This document shows positions 1 to 11,375 of a DNA stretch of 64,000 nucleotides, piece by piece. Position numbers and translations under genes: made by a program. How positions within the stretch are numbered: position 1 is the first letter of the stretch; each line of letters starts with the position of its first letter. A model generated the notes under the pieces. It worked only from the letters and a program-made list of their open reading frames with translations. It had not been told where the DNA came from and ran no database searches. Origin of the DNA: Cornus controversa (lineage: Eukaryota > Streptophyta > Magnoliopsida > Cornales > Cornaceae); the NCBI GenBank assembly GCA_026545225.1, contig CM048849.1, positions 42,060,336 to 42,124,335 on the forward strand. Reading direction: 5' to 3'.

Positions 1-1836
1 TCATGTGGGGTTTTTTTTTATAATTTCATATAATAATGTTTATAACAATTGGTGGTGGCTCATGTTGTTACGGTGGCTGATATCAATGTCACCTATTTCA
101 GAAATCAAACGGGAGAGAATTTTAGTCCTATTTTCAGAACTACATGACTCCATTCTGATTCCACTGTCTGGCACAAGCATTTCAAATGCTGCCTGTTTTT
201 TTTTTTTTTTTTTTGGAAAATTAGAGGTTTTTCTTGGTTTGGTACCAATCCGTGCAGTTTCTATTAATCGAGAATATTGAGAGAGAGAGAGCATATAAAT
301 ATTTTTTTAATTTACTTTGACTCGTAGTAGATTAAGGCAATCATGTACTATTGTTGTGTTGTGCTCACTTTACGTTATTGTGTTTATTCTTTTCTCGTCT
401 CATTTCTCTTTCCCACTAAAACCTTACATTGAAGCATCTATTGCAAAATGTTGAAACCATAGCAATCTTATGTAAGATTAGAAAAGAATTTAGCTAACCC
501 GAATCCCTTTCGTTTGTTTATAAATTCAGACTCGTAACGAGTTTAAAAAGTTGAGTTCACACAATTTGAAAAGTTCAACTTTGCTCATCTCGTTTAATCA
601 AACGAATTGAGTTTAATCTCATGCTCATGCTCAAGAGGCTAAGAGTTTGGATTAGCATGAATAACTCTTGTATTTGAATTTGAGAAAGACAGGTAAGCCA
701 CCTACAATGAATAAGTATATATATATATAGCTGCAATCTGTGAGAATGATCCCCCACCAAACACAATATTTTCATTTTGTAGCCTTTATATTTCATTTCT
801 TTTTTAATACAATCCCGTTCCATGGAACTTAATACATAATATAGTCTCGTAACATAAGCCTTCAAGAATCACATGAGAGACTATCAGCATGCGTATGCAA
901 TTTTATAAAAACCAACTTACATGAGTTTATGTTTATGAACAAGTCAACTTTACACAAGTTATATTCATAAGTCGGGTTTAATGTTGTTCGAGATGGACTT
1001 GTTTAATAAATGAACTTAAAAATCGAGTTGGTTTGACTCGCTTATTAAACAAGCTTAAATTCGATTCATTTTCTTAAGAAACTAGTTCGAGCCAAGCCTA
1101 AAATGTTTATGAACAAATCAGTTCATTTTTAACATTAATCTCATGTACTAAATATATATGGGAATTTCATAAAACTAGTCTTCTATTATGAAAAATGATA
1201 GTTCTCATGAACTATATTTTTTTCCAATGATGCACATAAAAAAAAAAAAAATTAATGGCTTACTAGTTTTATCTTATCACATTGATCATATGAATTGAAA
1301 AAGGCATAATGGCTTAGGCTTCCATCAATTGTTACTTAATTTTAAATATTTGACAATTTGATCTATACACTTGAATTTCAATACTTTCAAAGGCTTAATG
1401 GCTTAGGCTTTGTTAATTAATTTTGAAATATTTGACAATTTCATCTATACACTTGAATTTCAATACTAATATTGAATTGCTCAAATTGAAGTCCATTGAC
1501 GAAGAATTCACCTTATAACATCAAATAAAACTTAATGGACTCTAGGTGTTGGGCCTTTTAGAACACCTTATATTCTTCGTTTCATATACATCAAACAATT
1601 ATTAAAAAATTACTTTAGAATGACTCAAAAAAATTCAAATTGATACCTTCGAAATAAAAATCTTACCATTAAACTATCATTTTCGAGTAAATCAACCCTA
1701 CTCTATAAAATATTCAAAATCATAAATTTATCAGAAAAAAGGGAAAGAAAATTCACCATCTCTAGCAATATTCATTCTATTATTATCCACAATAATAACT
1801 TGGAATTTTCCACAAAATTTTATAATAATAAAGTAA
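1..1836. other. intergenic, no gene seen
   Basis: AT-rich sequence with no convincing exon. It contains a T-run near 198-214, an imperfect tandem duplication at 1301-1470, and a stretch at about 550-1130 with repeated words such as TTTAATAAA and CTCGTTTAAT. Similar words recur near 60430-60560 and 61250-61410, which suggests a dispersed repeat, but I could not define its ends. Confidence 0.5.
1301..1470. repeat. imperfect tandem duplication, ~88-bp unit
   Basis: Two adjacent units begin at about 1301 and 1389 with AAGGC(A/T)TAATGGCTTAGGCT and both end with ATACACTTGAATTTCAATAC. The second unit has small deletions. There is no sign of coding. Confidence 0.7.
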
Positions 1837-2330
1837 GGGTCAGTTTGGTAGGAAAGAAACAGAAGGAAAAGAAAAGAAAGGATTTGGAGGGTTATGGTTT
1901 TGTGTGTTTGGTATGAAATTTTTAAAGGAAAGGAAAGGAAATGGAAGGATTTGGAAGAATAAATTAAGGGTGAATAGTAGCTTTTGTTATCCTTCCAAAA
2001 ATGGGAAGAAATGGAAGGAAAGGGAAGGAAATGTTACCTTTTTTAATGAAACTTTGTTAATACCAACTTTGCCCTTATTTTGATAAAAGTTAAAATTTGT
2101 TCTTTTAAATATAAAAGGGTATAATGGTAAATTTTTTAAATTGCTTCCTTTCATTTCTTTCTCCAAACATATTAACTATCATTTCCTTTCTTTTCCTTTA
2201 CTAATCAACCAAACACGATAAAAATTTAACACTATCCTTCTCTTTCATTTCATTTCATTTCTTTTCTCTCATTAATAATATTATCCTTTTTTTTCTTTTT
2301 CTTTACTTTTCCACCCTACCAAACATAGCG
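1837..2330. mobile_element. Tourist-like MITE (PIF/Harbinger type)
   Basis: The ends form an inverted repeat: GGGTCAGTTTGGTAGG on the left, and CCTACCAAACATAGCG on the right, whose complement begins CGCTATGTTTGGTAGG. The element is flanked by TAA at 1834-1836 and at 2331-2333, the 3-bp target site typical of Tourist/PIF-Harbinger elements. The interior is purine-rich (GGAAAGGAAAT words) on the left and pyrimidine-rich on the right, so it could fold back. About 494 bp, no coding capacity. It ends about 330 bp upstream of the TLDc start codon, so it may lie in that gene's promoter. Confidence 0.75.
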
Positions 2331-2439
2331 TAAACGATTTTACCAACTCTCTGAGTGTTTTAGTGAAGTTTTTAACCTTGTAAATAGGGTAAAAAAGTTA
2401 CCAATCAAATAATTAGAAAAGAGGATATACCTGTCGGTT

Positions 2440-2659
2440 GTCCGAAAAGTACCTAACTTTCCGGTTAGTTGCTGGGCTGCGATTGCCACTCGTCTCTCCT
2501 TCCCTATTCCCTAACGCTCCTTCCTTTCTCCTCGTCAAATCCATCTCTCTCTAAAAACTCTCTTTTTCTCCCTCTAAAACTCTCGAGATCTAAGACAGAA
2601 TTAGGGTTTCTGCTTTATCGCAATTCTGATCCCCCTTTTTGCCGTCATTAACGACGACA
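2440..2659 (+). promoter_or_regulatory. CT-rich 5' leader of the TLDc gene with telo-box
   Basis: Just before the start codon lies a pyrimidine-rich stretch (2490-2590, TCTCTCTC and CTTTCTCC words) typical of a plant 5' leader. It is followed by a telo-box, TAGGGTTT, at 2602-2609. Telo-boxes are common near the starts of plant housekeeping genes. No clear TATA box was found and the transcription start is not defined. Confidence 0.5.
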
Positions 2660-5600
2660 ATGTTGTCGTGGAAAGACAAGGTTACAGAGAAGTTCTCTAA
2701 TCTCTTCTCCGATTCGCCCTCTTCCACATCTCCAACACTAGATCAACCTCAGGTACTCCCTTACTTCTTCTTCTTCTTCTCATATGATAACATACATCTA
2801 CACAAACTTTTACACACGCACATATACATATAGTTGTGATCTATTCTGGTTCGTATTGGCTTAAATTGATGTTCCCACACGATTAATGTGGTTTTTGCTT
2901 TTGATCTCTCTCTAGAAAGATCGAGATCCGGTTTTCTTTAGATAATGCAGTTGTACGGATGCAAAATTCGAATGCCAAAAAAGAAATTAATTATGAAGCA
3001 GTGAACTTTAACTGATAAATTATACTAAGGGAAATTTCACTTGTTTGATTACGGTGTTTCACCAGAAGAACAAGAAAAAAAAAAGAGGAAAAAGCTTTGG
3101 TTTGTTTTGTTTGTGTTTATTTTTAGCTTCTTTGTGCGATATGGTATTTTTTTGCTCTCAAAAAGAATTCTGTTGTCTTCCATATTGTGGTCCTTCTCCC
3201 AACCTTGACGATATAGCTGGTGCTACCAATTTGCCCACTAATTTAATTGTTGGTGATGTAAACTTTTGCTACTCATGATATTAAAAGATATCAGTATTCA
3301 TCTATGGATTTTTTAGCTAATTATTTTAGCTAATGTTTTGAATTACATCTCTGTAATTTAGAATTTAGATATTAACTCCCAAATAAAAGTTGGCTATTCA
3401 CTTTCTGCATCAATACTCCAATTTTATGGTCATCTTGTTCATTTAAGTCTTAGGTGGAGGAATAACTAAACTCTAATTTGATACCCCCTCTCCCCTTCTT
3501 TTCTTAGGTAATTATTGTGTTCAGTTAATTTTTGCTTGCTTAGGTGATGTGTTGGAAGTCAAGAAACCTATGTTAGTTTGACAATCGGATGCTGAATTGT
3601 GTCCTTTCATTATCATTTTGGTTGCAGTTGAATCTTACAGATTTAAATTTGTAACATTATATTTTAAATGTGTAGGTCAGGCCATATTCTAAGGATGGGA
3701 AATCTTTGTCTTCGATACTTTCCTTTATTCTCCCCTCAGCTGGATTGTATGGGTTCAAATCAAACAAGCATCAGCATGATATTAAACCAATTCAATCACT
3801 TCCTGTTAGATGGAATAGTAGAAGTTTATCACCCCTGCATATCTATGAGAAATGTGAAAACCAAGATTCTCCGAATTCCCATGAGGAAGATGGAGAGCAT
3901 GGGTCTGGAAGGAGCACGGACAGTAAGAACAAGGGAGCATTTGGTTCCCATGATGAATATGGAGATGCTGGCTCCGGGGCAAGTACAAATGGCTCTGACA
4001 TGTTTGAAGATGCAACCGACCGACATTGTATGGAGAAGTCAATGCCATATCTCACAGAAGAATCATCCTTCATTAATTATGATTTGTATGAGTTTTTGCA
4101 GTCTTCCCTTCCAAATATAGTGAAAGGGTGTCAATGGGTCTTGTTGTATAGGTAAGATTTTAGTGGAATTCATTGCTTATAATGGAAGTCGTCTTTCTTT
4201 CTTGTGACTGGATTTTGATATATTTTTAATTCTTTCAAATGAAGGGCAGTACGATCAAACATGGTATATCACTTCGTACACTTATTCGTAGAAGTGCTGA
4301 TCTCTCCGGTGTCTGTTTGCTGGTAATTTCACATCTATTTTTTTTAACTGTTTGCTGGTAATTTCAAATCTATTTTTTTTAATTAAAGCTCCTATATGTT
4401 GGGAACTTTTTGAGTTTCTCAATAGAAAATTACGATTTTCTGAACTCTTAGGATTATTTCATCAAAATTTTAAGTGGGGAATAATGTGAATCATACTGTT
4501 CACTTAGATTGCTGGAGATATGCAAGGTGCTGTGTTCGGTGGGCTGCTAGAGTGCCCTCTGAAACCTACCACAAAGAGAAAGTATCAAGTAAGAATGCAA
4601 TTATCTTTCTGAAGTTGTTATAAAATAAAAAAAACATACATACATTTTTGTTTTAGTTTTCCTTTTTGTCCTATCTTTGCTTTTAGCATCCAAAGTATGC
4701 TGACATTGAACTTTCTTGCCTAATATGTGTTGCAGGGGACAAACCAAACATTTGTTTTCACTACCATATATGGTGAACCAAGAATGTTTAGACCAACTGG
4801 TAAGCATTTCATTTACATATCTGAGCTGCAGCTCCACAATAATTGCCAAATAAACTATATTCTTTGTTCCAAATATTGTACATGGGTATACTGTAGCGGG
4901 ACCAGAACTGGGTAATGTCCCTTTATTGTATATGGGGAATTATATACCAAAGAGGTTGATGTAACATTCTCTGCTACTTTTACATGAAAATGTTTCTGGT
5001 TTTGCTTGAAACTTTAGCCATTTACTAATAAAAAAAAAACTTTATGGCCTATTTACAACAACTACTGAACCTTTGATTACGATCAAAGAAATACTAAAGT
5101 TGAACTCCTAGGTTTTTCTATGGTAAGGAAAGAAAGATAATTTGACACGACAACAGACTTTTGAACTTTAATGACCTATGTTGAGGAGAGTTCTGATAAT
5201 TTGGTATAAGGGCATTTAGGGAGTTTGGGGTTCCTAAAGGTTAGAATAAAAAGAGGTGAATGGGTCATACGGGGTTGAACTATGGAAATGTATTAGAATT
5301 TAGAAGTGGTTGGGATGAGTTCTTAAATGGGAGATGGGGCAGAATGAGAACTTTTGGCATGAAAATGGTGTGGGATGCAAGTTTGAAAGGATCATTTCCA
5401 GATTTGTATGGAATTGCTTTGGGTAAAGATGCTTCTGTGTTGGATTATGTTATATATGATGGGAGATGGAGGCTTCTGGATGTCAAAAAACGTGAGGCAG
5501 TTAATGACTGGGAGTCTGTAGCAGCGGTGGATTGTTTGGGAGGAGTAGAGGATGCAATTTGATGAGATAGCACCAAATGTATGTTGCATTCATTTTGCAG

Positions 5601-8600
5601 AAGACGTCATATGGTGAGATACTCAAGATTAATAATTTTTTAATTTTGACATTGATAAAATCAAACTCCTCATCTACCTCTCCATATTAAATGCCATGTC
5701 AATAATTCTATCATGCTATAGGTTTTTATCGCAATTAATAATTTGATTAGAAGTCCATTAATTGATGTTGCATGTGCAAGGAAGATGAGGAGTTAGTGTA
5801 TAATCTTTTGATTCATTGAGTAGCAAGGGGGTTGTGGGATTTAGTGTTGGCTCGTTTGGAATATTTTGAGAAAGGTTTTTGAAATCGAGATACAATGTTG
5901 GATTGATTGGGAGGTCCTTAGGATCAGATTGAGAATCGCAAGTTTCTACAAAACAAGATATATAAAAATATCTAATATGAAGTAAGAACTATTAAAAGAT
6001 ATACTACGAACAAACATAAAACTCATGAAAAAATATGAATTAAGACTTCCAAAACTTTTCTAATAATTTGGAGTACATTAATCCTCGCACAAAATTAAAT
6101 ATTTATTAGGATAAAGAATTTAATTTACATAACATTAACTATTATGGCACCATCCAACATCAGATATAAAACATAAGATTAAAATATCATGAACCATCAT
6201 TTCTCCATATGATATACATTGCAGGAAAGTCTTCAACTCACATATGAAAATGAAAATTTTATTTTAAAACACTCAAACTACTTGTCCATGAAGGATTTTG
6301 TAAGAGAGACTATTGGGAAGATGAAAGAGGTGAATATTAAGATTTCCTTACATAAATGACTTGTTAGTTTGGAGTAAACTTCTTGAGTTTTTCGAGAGGA
6401 GATCAAGACTGAAGTCAATGACTTATGTAGTGTTTTTTAAGAAAAAAATTGCCCTCTCATTTGTTACATACCATAGTAAAATAACCATTCAAAAGAAAAA
6501 AGAAAAAGAAAATGAAAGAAAGAAGATAACGCGGTACTCATTCTTGTCAATACAAGTATCAAATTGCCTAAATCAGTTAGTAACATAGTTGATTAGTTTG
6601 AGAAGACTAGAAGAATTGTTATAAAGTTAAAATAAGAAAATAATTTTGACATGAAAATTATGGCATTTAAATGGGTCTTAATTTTTCATTTTATAATATT
6701 ATTTGGGTCTCAGGACCTATTTTACCAAAAACAAACAAAATAACATTTTATGATTTTATAGTAGGATTGGTAGAGTCGGTTACCTCCATTTTCACGATTC
6801 TTTAGTAATTCAATAGGGATTCTATCTTTCTAGGATTTTTGTGGGATTAGGATATATTCAATTCTTTTTGGGTCGTAAGAACGTAGGATTTTAAGATGAT
6901 TATAACAACCATGATTGTGGGATTTTACCAAATAAATGGCAACACTTTTTTGTAGTTGCAGAGTGGGAACAATTAACCGAAGGAAACAAGAAGCTTGGAT
7001 TGTGGCCCTTTTTCACTTAATGTTGTGTTTGGCGCGAGAGAAATGTGTGATTATATAAGGTGTTGAGAAGTTGAATCATCATGTGTCTTATTTTTAGTTT
7101 ATTATATTGTTGGATGAGGGGCGGGTCTTGGCGCAATGGTAAGGTTGCTCCATTGTTACCAGGGGGTCACAGGTTCGAAACGGAAAACAACCTCTTTGCA
7201 TGTAGAGGTAAGGCCACGTATATGTGACCCTTCCCAAATCCTATAGTGGCTGGTCTCGTTCACTGGGTTAGCCCTTTTCTATATAGTTGGATGACAAGGA
7301 AGATGATCCTTTTCAACAGTCTTTTGCGGATTGTAGAGAATAATAGGATTTTCCTTTGTTCTTTATATGTTCCACTATATGCCCTGTGCACTTCGTTTAT
7401 GCTCAATTTTAACTGCTGAAATCTTTTACTTATAAAAGAATTTCTTCTTTTATCTCTCTTTTGACCTTATAACATGTATAATAGCATAGGGAAAGAGTTT
7501 GCTATTCCTTGCTATTTTTCTTTACCTAGTTGTTATCCTCTTGTTTTCCAAATTATGTGTAAATTTTTCGTACTCTTTCTTATGGTATACCTTCACTAGG
7601 AAAAAGTTCTTTTATTTAGGTTTTCAAGAATTCAAAAGACTTAAGTTTCTCTCTCTATATATATATTTGATAAGCGACTTAGTTTCTATTTTAACTCATA
7701 AAGATAGATGATTTTGGTTAAAGAACTTTTATTTTTTTTTGGCAACAGTTCTGGATTTCAAATGCAATATGGTTTTGATTGCTGAAAAATTTAGCTTTAT
7801 TTTAGGAGGTGTGACTCGCAGATGGCAAGGTTCTGGTAGTTTTTGGATAAGGCTAGAAATAGTGATCCATTAAGCCCGAATGCCGAAACTATCCTTCCTA
7901 AATGATCTTAGATCCTCTTATTTCTAAAATATAATGATAGTAAACCATCCCTGTTATAGAGGACGTAAAAATGTGCATCGCTTTTCTTTCCTTTCTATAT
8001 TCGTCTTTATTTTTGTATTTGAATGTTACTCTTTCACCTATCAATAAATACCCTCTGGACAGTGGTTATCATGTGGCACACCTATATTTCTGGAAAATTT
8101 TCACTAACAATTTTTTCAACTCGTTTTCTTCTTTGTGTGTCAAATGTGCTGGAGAAAAACATATCTACAATTTAAGCAAATATTTTTTCACTTAACTCTA
8201 AAAGAGAACTTGTGGTTTTTTCACGCATGATGCGCACATACACTTGTGCTTGTAGACATGCTCATGACACATATGCATGTTTCATTATAGGCTAATGTTG
8301 TGCCTGTTTTATTTGAGTAGGTGCCAACCGATATTTTTACTTGTGTTTAAATGACGTACTAGCACTTGGCGGTGGGGGCAACTTTGCTTTATATATGGAT
8401 GGGGATCTGTAAGTTTCTTTCTCCATTATTTCATTTTGGAGTTGCTCCAATTGTCTGTTTATAGCAAAGAAACATCGGTGTTATCTTCCATCCTGATATT
8501 TGAGTTTTCTATTAAAAGGTTAACTGGAACCAGTGGACCTTGTGAAACATTTGGGAACTTATGCTTGGCTCATAGTCAAGAGTTCGAATTGAAAAATGTT

Positions 8601-10564
8601 GAGGTAATCCTCAGTTTTCTTAATCCTTGTTCGTGTTTTAAAATATTCTTTCATTTTTTGTATCATTCCCTTTGCATTTTCTATTGATATGAAATTTACC
8701 TTAATGGTCTTCGATCTACTAGCAATAACCTAGAATTGAGAAGTTGAGGAATTCATGACAAAAAGGCCCAAGAAAGATTGAGTGAAAGGCCAAATGAGTT
8801 GGCTGCCAAAAGTCGTGAATTTCATTTTGGAATGCTTTCATTTGTGCTGCAAATTCCATGTTTGACGATTTCTTCCAAAAGAAAAGTGCAAGTACTAATA
8901 GAACTTATTCAACAATACATTTTTGTTTGAGAGTTTTCACCAGTGAGAATATTCAGTTTTTCTCTTTTTCCTGAAGAAGGAAACTACACCAAGACAAAAT
9001 TAAATAATTTTAAATTTTCCTTAATTGTTACTCGTATGTTCAGTTAGCATAATAGTCTTGGCAGTAAGTTAGGGAAGAATGAGAAGAAGCAGCCTGCAAT
9101 ATATGGGAAAGGCCATTACCCAGTGTTGGTCCTGCCTTCACTTTTGCACAAATTGGAGACAGACCAATCCTTCGACATATTTTGCACAAAGTGGCTTCTC
9201 TCAGACTCATAACCACATCTTTATGCTTGTCGGCCTAAGGTTTTTACCATTGTACCAAGCAATGACCTCTAAGCCTGAACAATATGCATATATATATATT
9301 TGTGTGTGTATATCAGCCCTCATTTATCTTGTTTCATTGTGATGGATAGAGAATATACTTTATTTTTGAAATGTGATAAGATTTTTTTTGACCACTGTAG
9401 TTTTTTAGGAAACAAATAAAAAGAATTGTAAACTTTGTTTCAATCTGCATAAGAGGATTTCTGGTTTCGACAGTCATACTGATATTTGATGCTTATCTCA
9501 TAGGATTCTTTTTCCCCAATGAAATAATGAACAGAAAATGGATCAAAATGTGGCATATGATGAAGAACCATAGGATTATATAGTTCAGATTGAGTTTTCC
9601 TGACATTGGTTTCAATGTGTAGAAATTCCAGTAACATGTGACATTCAGAACTAATGTTGGTTTTGATATTTGGGAAAATAGTAAAGAACTGCTACATGGT
9701 AAAGTTATGCAAAGAAAAAGAGTTATGAGTCCAAAAATCCTGCTGATATTAGGCTTCTGATAGAATATTGAGTTAGGGAATTATGAATGGAAGTTAGATT
9801 AAATGTACAATTACTACGGTATATGATTGAGAATCATACTATAATATGATCTGAATTGGGAGTTTTGTGACAATGGTCCAATGCATGGTAAATCTGGTAA
9901 GATTGTCATATCTTATCTGTACTTGTGTTAAAAACAAGAAACTATGAAGATTGTCATATCTTATCTGTACTTGTGTTAAAAACAAGAAACTATGAAGTTA
10001 AATAGAATGGACTATCATGAAGAAGTATTATCTAAAAGCTCTTTAAGTATTTTTTTTTTTGATAATTAAAATTTTCATTAAAAGCGCTCAAAGGGGAGCA
10101 CACCCAAGAACAAAGAAAAGGAAATACAGGCTAGCTAGAGCCTTAAACTATCAACAAAATCCTCCCTATCCCCCATCGATTTACAATTGCACCCTTTAAT
10201 CCAAAAGAATAAAGAACTTAGAATGAAGTATTTGAGAGACCAAATAGGTGTTTCCTCTCCATCAAAGGACCTCCTATTTCTCTCTCACCACAACCCCCCA
10301 CCAAATACAAAGGGGAGTGGCCCTCCACGTGTCTCTGGCTCAGCTCTCCACTTTGCACCCTCTCCAAGCCTCAATCGTATCAAGTGTAGATCCAGGAGAC
10401 ACCCACACCATACCAAACAGTGCCAAAAACATAGTCCAAATGTCTCTCGCTACTGGACAGTGCAAAAGAAGGCAATTCACTGTCTCCTCATCCTTTTTGC
10501 ACATGCAACACCAATTAATCACGACTAATGACTTATTTCCGCAATCTGAAATGGGTTTATTGTG

Positions 10565-10625
<61 letters not shown>

Positions 10626-11375
10626 CTTGTCCTTCACTTGTTATTGCTTTATATCTTTTAAGCTGATTGAGATATTATCTGCTCAGATTAAGGAGTAATT
10701 TGTAATTTGACAAACCTCAGCTGAAATCCTAGAAGTACACCTATGGTTTTGCTAGTTTAATATTTGAAAGTTTTATTTTTTGATTGAAATTATGTGACTT
10801 AAATTTATTATGTTGATACCTAGTGATTGAACTCTACTCTTGCATTTAACATTCCCCTACTTACCATGATCTTTGCCTTTCCCTAAGGTGAGATGAACTA
10901 AATGGTAAAGTCTTGGGCACCATTTTGGCATCTCTGTGTCTGTTGGCTGCCAGATTTTTGGAAGGCAATTACTATTAAGATTCAAACGTGATTTCGAAAG
11001 CCAGAACTGTATGGTGAGAAACATAAGAAATGAAAGAAAAATGAGAAATCTGGAGAACTAGGTTCCTGAAACAAATGTGAAATAAAAATAATGAAGAACT
11101 ACCATCCCAAAAATAATAATAATTAAGAACTCCAATTTGGTTTTCTTTCCCACATTTGAATGACCATGGCAACTAGGCAAATGGGATCCCTAAAATTCAT
11201 GGTTCATTTGTATGGCAAAATTCTATTTGCTAGTTGCAATAATCAAATTCTTTAAGTCACAAAGCTGAACTATAAATTTACTTTGTTGCCATTTATTCAC
11301 TTTTTTTTTTGAAATGATCTTTTCTTGTCCTTGCAGTTGTGGGGGTTCACACATTCATCACGATACCTTACCTGA
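2660..11375 (+). CDS. TLDc-domain protein (oxidation-resistance-like), 8 exons
   Basis: Coding exons: 2660-2752, 3676-4151, 4250-4322, 4508-4588, 4736-4799, 8321-8408, 8519-8603, 11337-11375. All introns are GT-AG, phases close exactly, and the product is 332 residues. The N-terminus (MLSWKDKV) and an acidic, Ser/Gly-rich middle (about residues 90-145) precede a TLDc domain over the C-terminal ~180 residues. Typical TLDc words are visible: a SLRTLIRRS segment, AGDMQGAVFGG, TFVFTTIYGE, RYFYLCLNDVLALGGGGNFA, TSGPCETFGN and, at the end, ELWGFTH. The closest family I recognise is the plant TLD-domain nucleolar-type protein (AT4G39870-like). TLDc proteins are linked to oxidative-stress resistance in animals and yeast and some bind the V-ATPase; the plant role is poorly known. 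Introns 5 (4800-8320) and 7 (8604-11336) are long and loaded with LINE and SINE debris. Other introns show nothing notable. Confidence 0.9.
5230..5950 (+). mobile_element. decayed LINE reverse-transcriptase 3' fragment
   Basis: Lies in intron 5 of the TLDc gene, same strand. Conceptual translation gives DASLKGSFPDLYGIALGKDA and, further on, AVNDWESVAAV (to about 5560), the segment found near the C-terminus of plant LINE polyproteins. About 200 bp downstream (5765-5870) another frame reads CCMCKEDEELVYNLLIH, then a stop, then VARGLWDL, which matches the zf-RVT zinc-binding tail (CxMC...HLLLHCPVAR). Frameshifts and stops show it is dead. Neither end was located. Confidence 0.75.
7118..7280 (+). 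mobile_element. tRNA-derived SINE (Au-SINE-like) with target duplication
   Basis: Contains an RNA polymerase III box A (TTGGCGCAATGGT, 7128-7140) and box B (GGTTCGAAACG, 7172-7182) about 31 bp apart. Downstream words (AACAACCTCTTTGCATG, TAAGGCCACGTATATGTGAC, CCCTTCCCAAATCC, ACTGGGTTAGCCCTTTT) follow the layout of the Au SINE family, ending in a short T run. Flanks ATATTGTTGGATGA (7104-7117) and ATATAGTTGGATGA (7281-7294) match at 13 of 14 bases and are read as the target-site duplication. The element is about 163 bp and sits in intron 5 of the TLDc gene. Confidence 0.85.
9901..9996. repeat. perfect 48-bp tandem duplication
   Basis: Positions 9901-9948 and 9949-9996 are identical as read, starting GATTGTCATATC and ending ACTATGAA. 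It lies in intron 7 of the TLDc gene. Perfect identity suggests a recent duplication. Confidence 0.95.
10050..10522 (-). mobile_element. 5'-truncated LINE tail, antisense in TLDc intron 7
   Basis: On the minus strand 10340-10522 reads INWCCMCKKDEETVNCLLLH, then CPVARDIWTMFLALFGMVW, the zf-RVT C-terminal zinc-binding domain of plant LINE proteins with its Cys/His ligands intact. Downstream on the minus strand lies the untranslated tail, with AGGCTCTAGCTAGCC and TGTGCTCCCC words, ending in a poly(A) seen as a T run at 10050-10061 on the plus strand. The 5' part is missing, as usual for LINE insertions. It is a different, better preserved copy than the fragment at 5.2-5.9 kb. Confidence 0.85.
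10567..10623. repeat. (TA)n microsatellite
   Basis: About 57 bp of pure AT dinucleotides in intron 7 of the TLDc gene, just outside the LINE tail. Confidence 0.95.

Noticed and set aside
7118-7190. Possible tRNA gene
   Set aside because: Boxes A and B fit, but the cloverleaf arms do not, and the downstream sequence matches a SINE.
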